A DNA stretch of 64,000 nucleotides, taken from assembly GCF_000472785.1 (NCBI RefSeq), contig NZ_AXAL01000011.1, positions 62,001 through 126,000 of the forward strand, given 5' to 3'. Source of the stretch: Mesorhizobium loti CJ3sym (lineage in GTDB: Bacteria; Pseudomonadota; Alphaproteobacteria; Rhizobiales; Rhizobiaceae). The position numbers and the translations under genes are program-made. The notes beneath the pieces were generated by a model, which did not search any database, was not told the origin of the DNA, and saw only the letters and a program-made list of their open reading frames with translations. Below are positions 1 through 7,985 of the stretch, in pieces. The stretch's first letter is position 1. Each line of letters starts with the position of its first letter.

Positions 1-232
1 GCACCAGGAAGAACAGGCCGGCGGCATAGCCGAGCAGCGTGGCCATGGCGACCAGGCCGACGCTGGCAGTGCCGGCGCCGAGCGATGGGCCGATCAGCCC
101 GACCAGCGTCTGCGGCGCGAACAGATTGGTGACGATGATGCCGGTGGAGGTAGCAAACAGCAGCGTCTGCGGGCCGGTGATGGTTGCAGCCGGCAGCCGC
201 TCGCACAATTGACCGTCATTGGTATCGGGCAT
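1..232 (-). CDS. MFS transporter, N-terminal part (cut by window edge)
   Basis: The minus-strand reading frame from the ATG at 232 runs off the left edge (about 77 residues visible). After a hydrophilic start it contains hydrophobic segments with the motif TNLFAPQTLVGLIGPSLG, then a second membrane span, as in the first two helices of major facilitator transporters of the YnfM/sugar-efflux type. It is an inner-membrane carrier; the substrate cannot be told from this fragment. It is divergent from the LysR gene at 330, which is its likely regulator. The family call is fairly secure, the specificity is not. Confidence 0.7.
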   Translation of the reverse strand, partial: MPDTNDGQLCERLPAATITGPQTLLFATSTGIIVTNLFAPQTLVGLIGPSLGAGTASVGLVAMATLLGYAAGLFFLV

Positions 233-278
233 GGAATCCTCAAGATATCGCATATTGTGTGGTGACTTTATGCCAAAC

Positions 279-294
279 TTGTATCATGCTACAA
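279..294. promoter_or_regulatory. Candidate LysR operator in divergent intergenic region
   Basis: A perfect dyad TTGTA-N6-TACAA sits in the AT-rich spacer between the divergent MFS and LysR genes, about 35 bp from the lysR start. Its interrupted form resembles the T-N11-A type boxes bound by LysR proteins. Its use as an autoregulatory site is inferred from position only. Confidence 0.45.
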
Positions 295-329
295 TTCAAT
301 CTATTCAATAATGATTATGCGAGGTACGC

Positions 330-1238
330 ATGAACATCCATGATCTCGAAGCCTTCATCGCCGTGGTGGAAACCGGCTCGATCGTCGGCGCCTCGGCCAG
401 GCTCAACCTGACCCAGCCGGGCGTCACGCGCCGCATCCAGAACCTTGAGGATGGGCTGGCGACGGCACTTCTCGATCGCCAGTCGAAGCCGCTGAAGCCG
501 ACCGCTTCGGGCCGCGAGGCCTATGAGCATGGCAGGCGCGTGCTGCGCTCGCTGGAGGATTTGAAGGCCGGCGTGTCGCCGCAAGGCGAGGTCAAGGGCG
601 AATTCCGGCTCGGCATAATGCCCTATCTCTCCGACGCCGCACTGGCGCTGCCGCTCGACAGCCTGCGCGCCACCTTTCCGCAGCTGACGCTGCGCATCAC
701 CTCCGGCTGGTCGCCAAGGCTGGTCGAGCAGGTGGCGCGCAGCGAGCTCGACGCGGTGGCGGTGTGCCTTGCCGAAGGCCTGGCGCCGCCGGACGAACTG
801 ATCTGTGACGACCTCGGCGCGCAATCGGTGCTGCTGGTCGCGTCGCCCAGCCTCGGCGTGCCGAGGCAAGCTGATCTAGCCTCGCTGTCGCGCTTTGCCT
901 GGGTGATGAACGAGAACGGCTGTGGGTTCCGCGCCTTCATCCGCCAGAGTTTCGAGGCGGCAAGGCTGCCCTTCCAGGTGGGCGTGGAGGCGCTCAGCGT
1001 CGACCTCAGAATGTCGCTGGTGGCGCGCGGCCATGGCATCGGCATCGTCACGCCGGGCGCCTTCGCCGACAGCCGCTGGCGCGACGCGGTGGAGGTGATC
1101 GACTGCCCCGATTTCAAGCCGCAAGTCCGCGCCTGGCTGCTGCACCGCCCGCCGGCCGGACGGCTTAGCCAGCCGATCGCGCTGTTTCGCGATGCGCTGA
1201 TCGATGGGCTGAAGGTGCCGATGCCGCTGGTGTCGTGA
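330..1238 (+). CDS. LysR family transcriptional regulator
   Basis: 302 residues, the normal LysR length. Residues 1-60 form the winged helix-turn-helix (MNIHDLEAFIAVVETGSIVG, then TQPGVTRRIQNLE), followed by a linker helix and a periplasmic-binding-protein-like effector domain from about residue 90. It is probably a cytoplasmic activator or repressor of the divergent MFS gene, which starts 98 bp away. The last 39 bp around its stop codon recur as a perfect direct repeat 2.7 kb downstream (3904-3942), so this gene end appears to have been the insertion site of a three-gene cassette. The coding sequence itself is intact. Confidence 0.9.
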   Translation: MNIHDLEAFIAVVETGSIVGASARLNLTQPGVTRRIQNLEDGLATALLDRQSKPLKPTASGREAYEHGRRVLRSLEDLKAGVSPQGEVKGEFRLGIMPYLSDAALALPLDSLRATFPQLTLRITSGWSPRLVEQVARSELDAVAVCLAEGLAPPDELICDDLGAQSVLLVASPSLGVPRQADLASLSRFAWVMNENGCGFRAFIRQSFEAARLPFQVGVEALSVDLRMSLVARGHGIGIVTPGAFADSRWRDAVEVIDCPDFKPQVRAWLLHRPPAGRLSQPIALFRDALIDGLKVPMPLVS

Positions 1239-1240
1239 TT
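1202..1240 (+). repeat. 39-bp direct repeat, left copy (3' end of lysR)
   Basis: These 39 bp cover the last 12 codons and stop codon of the LysR gene plus two bases. They are identical to 3904-3942; the bases immediately outside differ on both sides. The two copies flank 1241-3903, which carries three genes with no relation to LysR. This is the structure left by site-specific insertion at the 3' end of a gene (attL/attR-like) or by a recombination-driven duplication. Confidence 0.85.
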
Positions 1241-1481
1241 TTGGCGGCCCGGATGAACGAGCGGAGTTGGTACACAGTACAGTTCAGGCCAAGTCGGAAG
1301 GCCGTAAGCGACCGCCGCAGTTTTGCTTAATCAAATCAGGCGGTTGGCCGCTGTAATTCCCGTTACGAAAGTTAAATTTTAGGAAAACATCGGGAAAATT
1401 ATCAGCTTATCCTGGAAATCGAAACGCATAGCGTCCAATGGTTCCTTGCTCGATTCATTCAACGTGATACCGAATCAATTC

Positions 1482-1512
1482 TTGACATCGGGCCATATCA
1501 AAGAGCTATGAT
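1482..1512 (+). promoter_or_regulatory. Candidate promoter of the flanked cassette
   Basis: TTGACA at 1482-1487 and TATGAT at 1507-1512, separated by 19 bp, lie 41 bp upstream of the 50-residue gene. The spacer is longer than the ideal 17 bp. The region 1241-1552 holds no gene; 1360-1510 is visibly more AT-rich than its surroundings. Confidence 0.4.
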
Positions 1513-1552
1513 GAATTTCGATCGCAATTCTTTGCGCGGAGGGAATCTGTAC

Positions 1553-1705
1553 ATGGATTTCATCGAGAGGTGGTTTGGTATTTCACCTGACGGCGGCGAC
1601 GGATCGACCGAGACTCTCTATCTGCTTGCCGTTGTCGCAATATTGGCGCTCGTGTTCCACAAGCGCATCATACAGTTCGCGCGGGGCTTTTTCGCGCGGA
1701 AGTAG
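1553..1705 (+). CDS. Small single-pass membrane protein (50 aa)
   Basis: The start at 1553 is chosen because GGAGGG at 1538-1543 lies 9 bp upstream; an in-frame ATG at 1508 has no such site. The product has an amphipathic start (MDFIERWFGISPDGG), one hydrophobic span (LYLLAVVAILALVF) at about residues 22-35, and a basic C-terminus (HKRIIQFARGFFARK), suggesting an inner-membrane peptide with a cytoplasmic tail. No family is recognised. It is the first gene of the cassette bounded by the 39-bp repeats and is followed 109 bp later by the larger genes, so it may belong to the same transcript. Confidence 0.6.
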   Translation: MDFIERWFGISPDGGDGSTETLYLLAVVAILALVFHKRIIQFARGFFARK

Positions 1706-1814
1706 CCAGACAGGGTTCCAGCGGCGCCGGTTGTCGATCAGTCCAGGGCGCTGTTGCCGCGCGAATCCTATGTTAATCAGGTCCTCGCCTGCGTTAGCTT
1801 CAGAGGGGGAGTCG

Positions 1815-2795
1815 ATGCGCGGATTAGTGGCAATCCTGCAAGCACTGTTCTCCGCCTGGATTCCGGCGCTGATCGAGATGGCTCAGCGTTTCTGCCGCCG
1901 CTGGCGGTTGGGTGGCGACCGCCGGGTCGACCAGAAAGGTTCCCGGGCGCATTGCGTGCCGATCGACCACCCTGCATTCTGCCGGCCCGACCCGCTGATC
2001 TACGACCAGTACTATCTGATCGGCCTTGGCCTCGCCGTCACCTGGGACAATCCCGACATCGAAGTGCTCAGGGGTGGCGTGCCCGTGCCCGCCGGCAAGT
2101 TGCAGGCGGACACCGACTACGAGGTGCGCGTCCGCGTCTGGAATGCCTCCATGGATGCCGTCGTCGTCAAGATGCCGGTTCACCTGTCCTATCTGTCGTT
2201 CGGCATGGGAACCGTATCGCATCCGATCGACACTAGGCCGGTCTCGGTCGGGGTGATCGGATCCGCCAGCCAGCCCGGGTTCGTCTCCTTCGACTGGCAT
2301 ACGCCTCAGGAAGCAGGCCACTATTGCCTGCAGGCTTTGCTCGATCCGGCCGACGATGCCAACTTCGCCAACAATCTCGGGCAGAAGAACACCGATGTCG
2401 GGCTGGCGCAGTCGCCGGCGACATTCCAGTTCGAACTGCGCAACGCGACCCGCCGGCCGCATCGGTATCGGTTCACCGTCGACGCTTACACCATTCCGCC
2501 GCTCAGCCCCTGCCGCGACGAGCGGCGACCGACCGAGGAGGCCGCCAAGGCGGAGCAAAAGCGGCGGCTTTCCGCGCATTTGCCGGCCGCGCATCCGCTG
2601 CCGCCGGGCTGGACGATGGCGATTTCGCCTGACCAGCCGTCGCTGACACCGGGCGAACAGGTGACGATCACGGCGATCGCCACGCCGCCGGCCGGCTGGA
2701 CCGGCCGGCAAGCTCTCAATCTGAATGCGTTCGACGAGGGTGATCACGTCAGCGGCGGCGTCACCCTGACCGTCATAAGCAGCGTGGAGGCGTGA
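1815..2795 (+). CDS. Hypothetical protein with CARDB/Ig-like beta-sandwich domains
   Basis: The start at 1815 is supported by the purine-rich site GAGGGGGA just upstream; upstream in-frame starts would run through the 50-residue gene. The product is 326 aa. An amphipathic or weakly hydrophobic helix (about residues 1-25) precedes a basic patch. Then comes a beta-rich domain (about 65-200) with the pattern DTDYEVRVRVWNAS, then HTPQEAGHYCLQALLDPADD and NFANNLGQKN, typical of CARDB-type adhesion folds. A second Ig-like unit follows (about 255-320, SLTPGEQVTITAIATPPAGW). The fold assignment is inference from pattern; function is unknown. It is translationally coupled to the next gene (TGATG overlap). 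Confidence 0.65.
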   Translation: MRGLVAILQALFSAWIPALIEMAQRFCRRWRLGGDRRVDQKGSRAHCVPIDHPAFCRPDPLIYDQYYLIGLGLAVTWDNPDIEVLRGGVPVPAGKLQADTDYEVRVRVWNASMDAVVVKMPVHLSYLSFGMGTVSHPIDTRPVSVGVIGSASQPGFVSFDWHTPQEAGHYCLQALLDPADDANFANNLGQKNTDVGLAQSPATFQFELRNATRRPHRYRFTVDAYTIPPLSPCRDERRPTEEAAKAEQKRRLSAHLPAAHPLPPGWTMAISPDQPSLTPGEQVTITAIATPPAGWTGRQALNLNAFDEGDHVSGGVTLTVISSVEA

Positions 2796-3829
2796 TGGCC
2801 ACCGACGACAAATCCTGGACCAAATGTACGACCGCGGACAAGGTCATCTCGGTCAACCAGTATATCAGCGCGGCGATCACCAGCGGTATATTCGCGGCCG
2901 TGATGGTCGTGGTGGTGGTCGCCATGGGCGAGCCATGGTGCCTGCCGATCGCCCTGGTGGTGACCGGGATCGTCTGGATCCTCGCCTATTGCGACTGGTG
3001 GCTTAACAACCGGCTGGTGTGTCTCGGCGACCAGAGCCCGGTTAGCATCGTCGGCATGGTCATCAGCATCGAGCCCCCTTCGGAAAAGACCTGGCCCGGA
3101 AGCCTGGACTCCGACTACAGCCTAAACCTCTTGCTGCCGCACAACTCGGTGGGCGTCAGCCAGGCCGATGCGGACGCCAGCGCTCCGTTCGGCTACCTCA
3201 TGGCCGAAACCACCACCACCTCCTCGAAAGGGTTGCTGTTCACCGGCAACCAGGCGGTGGACAAGACGACCGGGGTAAAGTCCGAGGCACTGCATGTGGA
3301 ATTCGAGGGCGCGTCGATCCACGACCTGCAGACTGTCAACATCCTCGCGCTGATCGCGGCGCTGGCGGCACTGGCGATATGCATGTCGGGCGTCGGCGTG
3401 GTCGTTGCCTACATCCTGGCATTTCTGGCCTTGCTTGCGGCGCTGTTTGGCGCGGCTTTCAGCAGTTCGGACACGGCCAGTCCGAGCGACGCCGGACTGC
3501 CCAGCATCGAAACCAACAAGGGCGATGGAACCGGAGCGACGATCCTGGGCGTGACCGGCCGCTGGGTTTATGATGCTGGCCATATCCACGACAGTTTCAA
3601 TGAAGCCCACAACGAACTGCATCCTGTCCAGCAGGCGCAGATTCTGGGAGGGCCGTGGGACGGCGACTGGCCTCCCGATATCGATGGGATCATTCGCGGC
3701 TATCAGGACGGCTACGCGCAATCCCAGGATCCGCTCACCAAGGAGCAGCAGGCCAAGCCCGGTTCCCGGTGGTCGGTTCACCCTTATATCGACGGCTGCG
3801 ACGACGCGGTCTGGCGTCCTCCGCACTAG
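2795..3829 (+). CDS. Hypothetical multi-span membrane protein of the flanked cassette
   Basis: The ATG at 2795 overlaps the TGA of the preceding gene, with GGAGG 4 bp upstream; GTG at 2792 is possible. The product is 344 aa. Hydrophobic spans are at about 27-45 and 50-68, and a long pair at about 185-222 (LALIAALAALAICMSGVGVV and the following stretch). Between them is a soluble region of about 110 residues. The C-terminal third has a conserved-looking His/Asp cluster (WVYDAGHIHDSFNEAHNELH) and ends polar. No family is recognised. Coupling to the CARDB-like protein suggests the two act together at the envelope; this is inference. Confidence 0.65.
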   Translation: MATDDKSWTKCTTADKVISVNQYISAAITSGIFAAVMVVVVVAMGEPWCLPIALVVTGIVWILAYCDWWLNNRLVCLGDQSPVSIVGMVISIEPPSEKTWPGSLDSDYSLNLLLPHNSVGVSQADADASAPFGYLMAETTTTSSKGLLFTGNQAVDKTTGVKSEALHVEFEGASIHDLQTVNILALIAALAALAICMSGVGVVVAYILAFLALLAALFGAAFSSSDTASPSDAGLPSIETNKGDGTGATILGVTGRWVYDAGHIHDSFNEAHNELHPVQQAQILGGPWDGDWPPDIDGIIRGYQDGYAQSQDPLTKEQQAKPGSRWSVHPYIDGCDDAVWRPPH

Positions 3830-3903
3830 GACGTCAGGAAGACGAATTCGGGTCGAAATATCGATGACGATGCCGTCCGGGTGGCGAACGGTCATATTGC
3901 GGC

Positions 3904-3942
3904 CGATGGGCTGAAGGTGCCGATGCCGCTGGTGTCGTGATT
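3904..3942 (+). repeat. 39-bp direct repeat, right copy
   Basis: This is a perfect copy of 1202-1240, i.e. the 3' end of the LysR gene including its stop codon, but here detached from any LysR coding sequence. It marks the right boundary of the 2.66-kb cassette. The sequence following it probably represents the original downstream neighbour of lysR. Confidence 0.85.
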
Positions 3943-4059
3943 GGTGGTGTCGGCCAGACTGCAGCATGGCCGTAAAAATGCCGCGCCTTCAGTTCGATGA
4001 AAACGCCTTGTGCGCTGGCGTGGGATCGCTGAGATTGCCGCGGGGTTTTGGAGCGGCAT

Positions 4060-4779
4060 ATGCGGACGGCGGCAGGGCAGGACTTTCTCGAATTTTGCGC
4101 GGCGACAAGCGACGTCAGCAAGGTCATCGAGCGCTTCATCGCGGCGATCGGGGTTTTCGGCTTCACGGCCAGTGCCGGCGGTGCCTGGGCGGGCGCCGGC
4201 GGCTCGCGGTCCTATCGCTTCTATTTCAACGATTGGCCAAAGGACTGGTTCGAGTCCTACATGGCGAACGGGTACATGGAGATCGACCCCATGATCCTTG
4301 AGGCGCGCCGTCGCATGATGCCGTTTCTGTGGACCGAAATGGGGGATGCACGAACGTTTACGGTCGAAGGTGCGGCGGTCACCGCAGGCGCCATAGAATA
4401 TGGCTGGGCCGAGGTCATGGCCATACCGATCCATGGCCCTTCCAGCTACCAGGGGCTGGTCTCGGTCGCCGCCTTGAAGCCGGTGACGATGAATGCGGTG
4501 GAGAGAGCCACCATACGCTCCATGGCGCTCGCGGTGCACGACAAGGCCTATGAAGCGGTGGGGTTCGGTTTCAGCAACCGCGCGCCGATCCTGCTGACGC
4601 CCCGGGAAGCGGATTGCATGCGTTGGGTCGCGGCGGGCAAGACCGATGCGGAAATCGCCATCATCCTGGGCATCTCGCCGGCGACGGTCCATTACCATAT
4701 CGAGAATGTGAAAAAGAAGGCCGGCACGCGCAGCCGCAGCGAAGCCGTGGCGCTGCTGGTGCTGGCCGGAGCCGTCTAG
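4060..4779 (+). CDS. LuxR family regulator with autoinducer-binding domain (LuxR solo)
   Basis: Starting at ATG 4060 (GGAG 6 bp upstream; TTG 4048 is the alternative), the product is 239 aa, the standard length for quorum-sensing LuxR proteins. Residues about 10-165 form the autoinducer-binding domain, with the expected W/Y/D-P pattern (DWFESYMANGYMEIDPMI), a downstream Trp (PFLWTE) and GWAEVMAIPIHG. Residues about 175-235 are the GerE helix-turn-helix (LTPREADCMRWVAAGKTDAE, then GISPATVHYHIENVKKK) with the conserved E, L and G. No acyl-homoserine-lactone synthase gene is nearby, so it is an orphan that would sense AHLs made elsewhere or by neighbours. It lies just right of the cassette boundary. 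Confidence 0.88.
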   Translation: MRTAAGQDFLEFCAATSDVSKVIERFIAAIGVFGFTASAGGAWAGAGGSRSYRFYFNDWPKDWFESYMANGYMEIDPMILEARRRMMPFLWTEMGDARTFTVEGAAVTAGAIEYGWAEVMAIPIHGPSSYQGLVSVAALKPVTMNAVERATIRSMALAVHDKAYEAVGFGFSNRAPILLTPREADCMRWVAAGKTDAEIAIILGISPATVHYHIENVKKKAGTRSRSEAVALLVLAGAV

Positions 4780-5149
4780 GCGCTCAAGCCTTTGTTATGA
4801 TTTGTTCCTGATGCGCGGCGAGCGGCCGTGACCGCGCTGGCGCGCGCCACGCATCCCTCTCCGCTTTTCAGCTAGGATGCGCCCGCATTCGAACTGCCTT
4901 AGTCATTCCCACATCAGCACATGAATCGCAGGGATGCCTGCGTTGGCGGGAAGCGGGGCGGTCGTCGATGGACGAAAGCAGGACTGTTTTTGTCTGTCGC
5001 AATGCGGCGGCGGGCGGCTGGCCATGGGTGCCGGCTGGGCCGCGAGCCGCCGACATCTCCAGCGATATCAGCACCCGGGCCATGCTCCAGGAGCCGTGCG
5101 TAACCAAACCTGCACTGGGGGAGCCAGTGTTTTTGTCGGGAGCCTTGCA
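4780..5149 (+). other. Intergenic stretch without convincing gene
   Basis: 370 bp between the LuxR gene and a small secreted protein. Short open frames on both strands have no start signals or family resemblance. A REP-like imperfect palindrome is present around 4908-4958 (TTCCC and GGGAA arms around CGCAGGGATGCCTGCG). Nothing else is supported. Confidence 0.4.
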
Positions 5150-5371
5150 ATGAAAATCTTCTATGCCGTTGTCATAGCAGCGGCCGCGCTTGTGAGTTCA
5201 AACGAGGCGTTCGCCCGCTACACCACCACGAAGGGTCCTTGCGCGGTGGATGCCAATCGCTTCTGCGGCGGCGGCGTCTTGACGACGGGCGCCGCGCCCA
5301 AGTGCCTGGCCGAACACAAGGACCAGCTGTCGGCATCGTGCAAGGCACGCCTGTTCAAGCACAAGAAGTAA
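5150..5371 (+). CDS. Small secreted cysteine-rich protein
   Basis: 73 aa. The start at 5150 gives a clean signal peptide (MKIFYAVVIAAAALVSSNEA, cleavage probably after AFA at about 22). The mature part is about 50 residues with four Cys in the pattern C-N8-C, then CLAEHKDQLSASC. This fits the bacterial version of the cysteine-rich repeat family (PF00839-like), usually read as ACLKAHKDQLSPAC. It is a periplasmic or exported protein of unknown role with a probable two-disulfide fold. It is followed by a strong terminator at 5475, so it is likely monocistronic. Confidence 0.75.
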   Translation: MKIFYAVVIAAAALVSSNEAFARYTTTKGPCAVDANRFCGGGVLTTGAAPKCLAEHKDQLSASCKARLFKHKK

Positions 5372-5474
5372 CCGGCCGGTCGGCTACGATAGCGGAATGT
5401 GCGCCTTCAGGTGGGGCCGGGCGCTGCTTCATGGACGGTTCGTCGGGTCTCGATACCACCGGTCGGCGCATGTG

Positions 5475-5512
5475 GCGCCGATCCCCGAGCGGGGGATCGG
5501 CGCTCTCTTGTT
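5475..5512 (+). terminator. Rho-independent terminator
   Basis: A perfect 12-bp stem (GCGCCGATCCCC, loop GAGCG, complement ending at 5503) is followed by TCTCTTGTT. It lies 104 bp after the cysteine-rich protein gene and ahead of the next small gene, so it separates the two. Confidence 0.75.
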
Positions 5513-5561
5513 GACGCAGTGCCTCAACAGACGCAACATCAAATTGGGACGGGGGTTCAGC

Positions 5562-5909
5562 ATGACATCGTTTTTGACCGGGTTGCGCCTTTGCGCTTGC
5601 GCCCTTGCTGGCATGGCGGCGAGCGGACTGTTCGTCACTTCAGCCCTTGCCCAATCCGCGCCGGCGCCGGTCGGCGTATGGTACAGCGATGCGGGCGAGA
5701 CGATGGTTATCGGGCAGACCTGCCAGATCGAGGCCAACGGCACCGTTGGCGCGATCGGACAATGCAGCTGGGAGCCGTCGTCCAATGGCGGCATCCTGAC
5801 CATCATGAACGTCAACGCCTACCAGCCGGCGCCGGTCTATTTCAACATAGTCTGGATCGACGATTCCAGCTTCTCGATCTCTGGCGATGTTTTTCATCGC
5901 AGGGGGTGA
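5562..5909 (+). CDS. Small exported hypothetical protein (115 aa)
   Basis: The start at 5562 gives an N-terminal signal peptide with a long hydrophobic core (CACALAGMAASGLFVTSALA) and probable cleavage at ALA-Q near residue 31. The mature domain of about 85 residues is beta-rich (VGVWYSDAGETMVIGQTCQI, then IGQCSWEPSSNGG) with two cysteines; the pattern resembles small lipocalin-like or DUF-type periplasmic proteins, but no family is recognised with confidence. It stands alone between the terminator at 5475 and the 120-aa gene. Confidence 0.65.
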   Translation: MTSFLTGLRLCACALAGMAASGLFVTSALAQSAPAPVGVWYSDAGETMVIGQTCQIEANGTVGAIGQCSWEPSSNGGILTIMNVNAYQPAPVYFNIVWIDDSSFSISGDVFHRRG

Positions 5910-5952
5910 TGTCCCGTTGACAACCGGCTCAGGGGCTCAGCACCATTAGCGG

Positions 5953-6315
5953 ATGCATTTGACCTGGCCTGAAATTGTCTACTCCATTCGCGACAAGCGT
6001 TTGGCTGATGCAAACGACCCGTTTGCCTCCGCATTTGCCAGCGTTGAAGAACTGGCGTCTTTCATCGCGGCCGGACCTTTGAACCCGGTTCTGTTCGGAT
6101 GGACGTCGATGTTCGACCTGTGCGTTCAGCAGACCGCCGTCGAGCCCGGTTCAGGACCCTATCTACGGGTCGGCCCGCTTCATTCCGGACAGGTCGGATT
6201 CCGCTATGTCGACACCCTCATACCCGCGAAGCAGTGGCAAAGGGAGGTGGCGCCGGATGCCGTTGTGGAGCGGCTTATGCGCTTCATGGATCAACTTGGA
6301 TGGGCGCGATCTTGA
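5953..6315 (+). CDS. Hypothetical protein (120 aa)
   Basis: A soluble, mixed alpha/beta protein without signal peptide or membrane span (MHLTWPEIVYSIRDKRLADA near the start, FMDQLGWARS at the end). No family is recognised. It lies 43 bp after the preceding small gene and directly before the ChaC-like gene, whose earliest possible start (6300) would overlap its end, so co-transcription is plausible. GC-skewed codon use looks native. Confidence 0.5.
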   Translation: MHLTWPEIVYSIRDKRLADANDPFASAFASVEELASFIAAGPLNPVLFGWTSMFDLCVQQTAVEPGSGPYLRVGPLHSGQVGFRYVDTLIPAKQWQREVAPDAVVERLMRFMDQLGWARS

Positions 6316-6362
6316 AAAGGACGTCATCCAGCGTTTCAGCGCGCGCCATCCGCAAGGCGCCG

Positions 6363-7040
6363 ATGGCGCTGACCGAGGCGCTGGTGGCGCGCACCATGCG
6401 TGTGGTCGCGGACGCCGGGCCGGTGCCGGGCATGGTTGCCATGACCGATGCCGACTATGCGGGCGTCCGTGATGAGTTGCTGGCCAGCGCTTCGCCCGGG
6501 CCGCTGAAGCTGTTCGCCTATGGTTCGCTGTTATGGAATCCGGTTGGCGAAGTCCATGGCGGCCAAAGAGCGGTGGCGCGAGGTTGGCACCGGTCTTTCT
6601 GCTTCACCGTCAAGCGCTTTCGCGGCACGCTAGATCAGCCCGGCCTGATGATGGCGCTCGACCGCGGCGGCCAATGCCAGGGCATGGTGTTCGAGATCGC
6701 CGAGCCGGTTGGCGAAAATCTGGAAGCGCTGCTGCGCCGCGAGATGACCATCTTGCCCGCCGTCAACGTGCCGCGCTGGCTGCAGGTGAGGACCGAAGGC
6801 GCAGTAAGCCAGGCGCTCGGCTTCGTCGTCGATCCCGCCAATCCGCGCTATGCCGGCAAGCTCGACAAGCCAGCGGTGGCGGCGACGCTCGCCAGGGCCG
6901 TCGGCCATTGGGGCTCAGGCGCGCAATATCTGTTCGAGACGATCCGCCATCTCGACGCCTGCGGCATCCGCGACCGTAATCTGTGGCAATTGCAGGAACT
7001 GGTGGCGCAGGAGATCGGGCGCACCCATCCCGCCATCTAG
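6363..7040 (+). CDS. ChaC-like gamma-glutamylcyclotransferase
   Basis: 225 aa from ATG 6363 (AAGG upstream); ATG 6300 would add 21 residues and overlap the previous gene. The diagnostic nucleotide- or substrate-loop motif FAYGSLLWNP is at about residue 48-57, followed by RGWHRSFC and the catalytic-region Glu in LEALLRREM. The C-terminal part with GSGAQYLFETIRHL is typical of bacterial ChaC proteins. ChaC-family enzymes release 5-oxoproline from gamma-glutamyl peptides, in eukaryotes from glutathione; the activity of bacterial members is less certain. It is convergent with the NmrA-type gene, with overlapping stop codons. Confidence 0.85.
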   Translation: MALTEALVARTMRVVADAGPVPGMVAMTDADYAGVRDELLASASPGPLKLFAYGSLLWNPVGEVHGGQRAVARGWHRSFCFTVKRFRGTLDQPGLMMALDRGGQCQGMVFEIAEPVGENLEALLRREMTILPAVNVPRWLQVRTEGAVSQALGFVVDPANPRYAGKLDKPAVAATLARAVGHWGSGAQYLFETIRHLDACGIRDRNLWQLQELVAQEIGRTHPAI

Positions 7041-7900
7041 TCGTCCGAAGGCCTTCCGGGGATCGTACGAACCAGGAAATCTCGAAAGCTTTCCGGCTGC
7101 TTATCCGTAAGCGCGGTGAAATCGCTGGAGGTCGAGGCATAACGGCCCTCGGTGATCGAGGCGCACAGAGTGGTGAAGGCCTGTGGCCAGGGATCGTCGA
7201 GACGCGCCGTGGCCGAGGCCAGATAGTCGCCGAGCGAAGAGGGACGATAGCGTAGGGGCTGTGCTGTCGTCTTAGCATAGCAGGCGACGATCTCGTCGAA
7301 GTCCAGCGGCCGGTTTCCGGTGATCGTGTAGAGGGCGCCGGATGTGTCGGCCCTCGCTGCCGCCGCGGCGACTGCCACTGCCACGTCGTCGCGCGAGACT
7401 GGTGTCATCATCCCCTGTCCGGCAGGCAAAGCGAGTTCTCCCGAGGCAGGCGCAAGCCAGGTGTCGAGGATGAAGTCGCTGTAGAGGCCGCAGCGCAGGA
7501 TGGTCGAAGGCACGCCGCAGGCGGCCAGCCGGCGCTCCGCGTCGCGGTAGACAGATGCATAGTAGAAGGGTGAGGATTCGCCGATGTCGACAATGCTGGT
7601 GAAGGTGATATGGCCGACACCGGCCGCCGTTGCGGCCTCGATGGCGTTGGCATGATGGCGCATGACCGCATCTGCATCGCCATCGCTTGAGATCAGCACC
7701 AGCCTGTCGATGCCAGCGAAGGCGGCCTTCAGCGCGGGTATATCCTCGTAGTCACCGACGCGCAGCGCTGTTTCCCGGGGCAGGCGCTTTTGCGCGGCCT
7801 CAGGCCTGTGGACCAGTGCTGCCACCTCATGGCCTGATGACACCAGCCTCGAGACGACCGCGTTCCCGACTTGGCCGGTGGCTCCGGTGACGAGGATCAT
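7037..7900 (-). CDS. NmrA-type NAD(P)-binding reductase (QorB-like)
   Basis: 287 aa from the ATG at 7900, chosen because it gives MILVTGATGQVGNAVVSRL directly and has GGAG 9 bp upstream; 7957 would add 19 unrelated residues. The Rossmann GATGQVG motif is at residues 6-12, and the rest follows the atypical-SDR/NmrA pattern (LVLISSDGDADAV, HITFTSIVDIGESSPFYYAS). Related QorB proteins reduce quinones with NADPH. It is divergent from an ArsR gene only 85 bp away. That spacer carries two GGTTAT half-sites, so the two units may be co-regulated, probably in an electrophile or redox response. Confidence 0.85.
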   Translation of the reverse strand: MILVTGATGQVGNAVVSRLVSSGHEVAALVHRPEAAQKRLPRETALRVGDYEDIPALKAAFAGIDRLVLISSDGDADAVMRHHANAIEAATAAGVGHITFTSIVDIGESSPFYYASVYRDAERRLAACGVPSTILRCGLYSDFILDTWLAPASGELALPAGQGMMTPVSRDDVAVAVAAAAARADTSGALYTITGNRPLDFDEIVACYAKTTAQPLRYRPSSLGDYLASATARLDDPWPQAFTTLCASITEGRYASTSSDFTALTDKQPESFRDFLVRTIPGRPSDD

Positions 7901-7985
7901 CAGCACGCGCTCCAATCTTCCGCTTGACGAACATATATCCCTGTGGTTATACGTCAACCAATAGCCAGCGGGTTATCGATCTGAC

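Noticed and set aside
1241..3903. Classical transposon or IS between the 39-bp repeats
   Set aside because: No terminal inverted repeats and no transposase or recombinase; a 39-bp target duplication is far longer than transposons produce.
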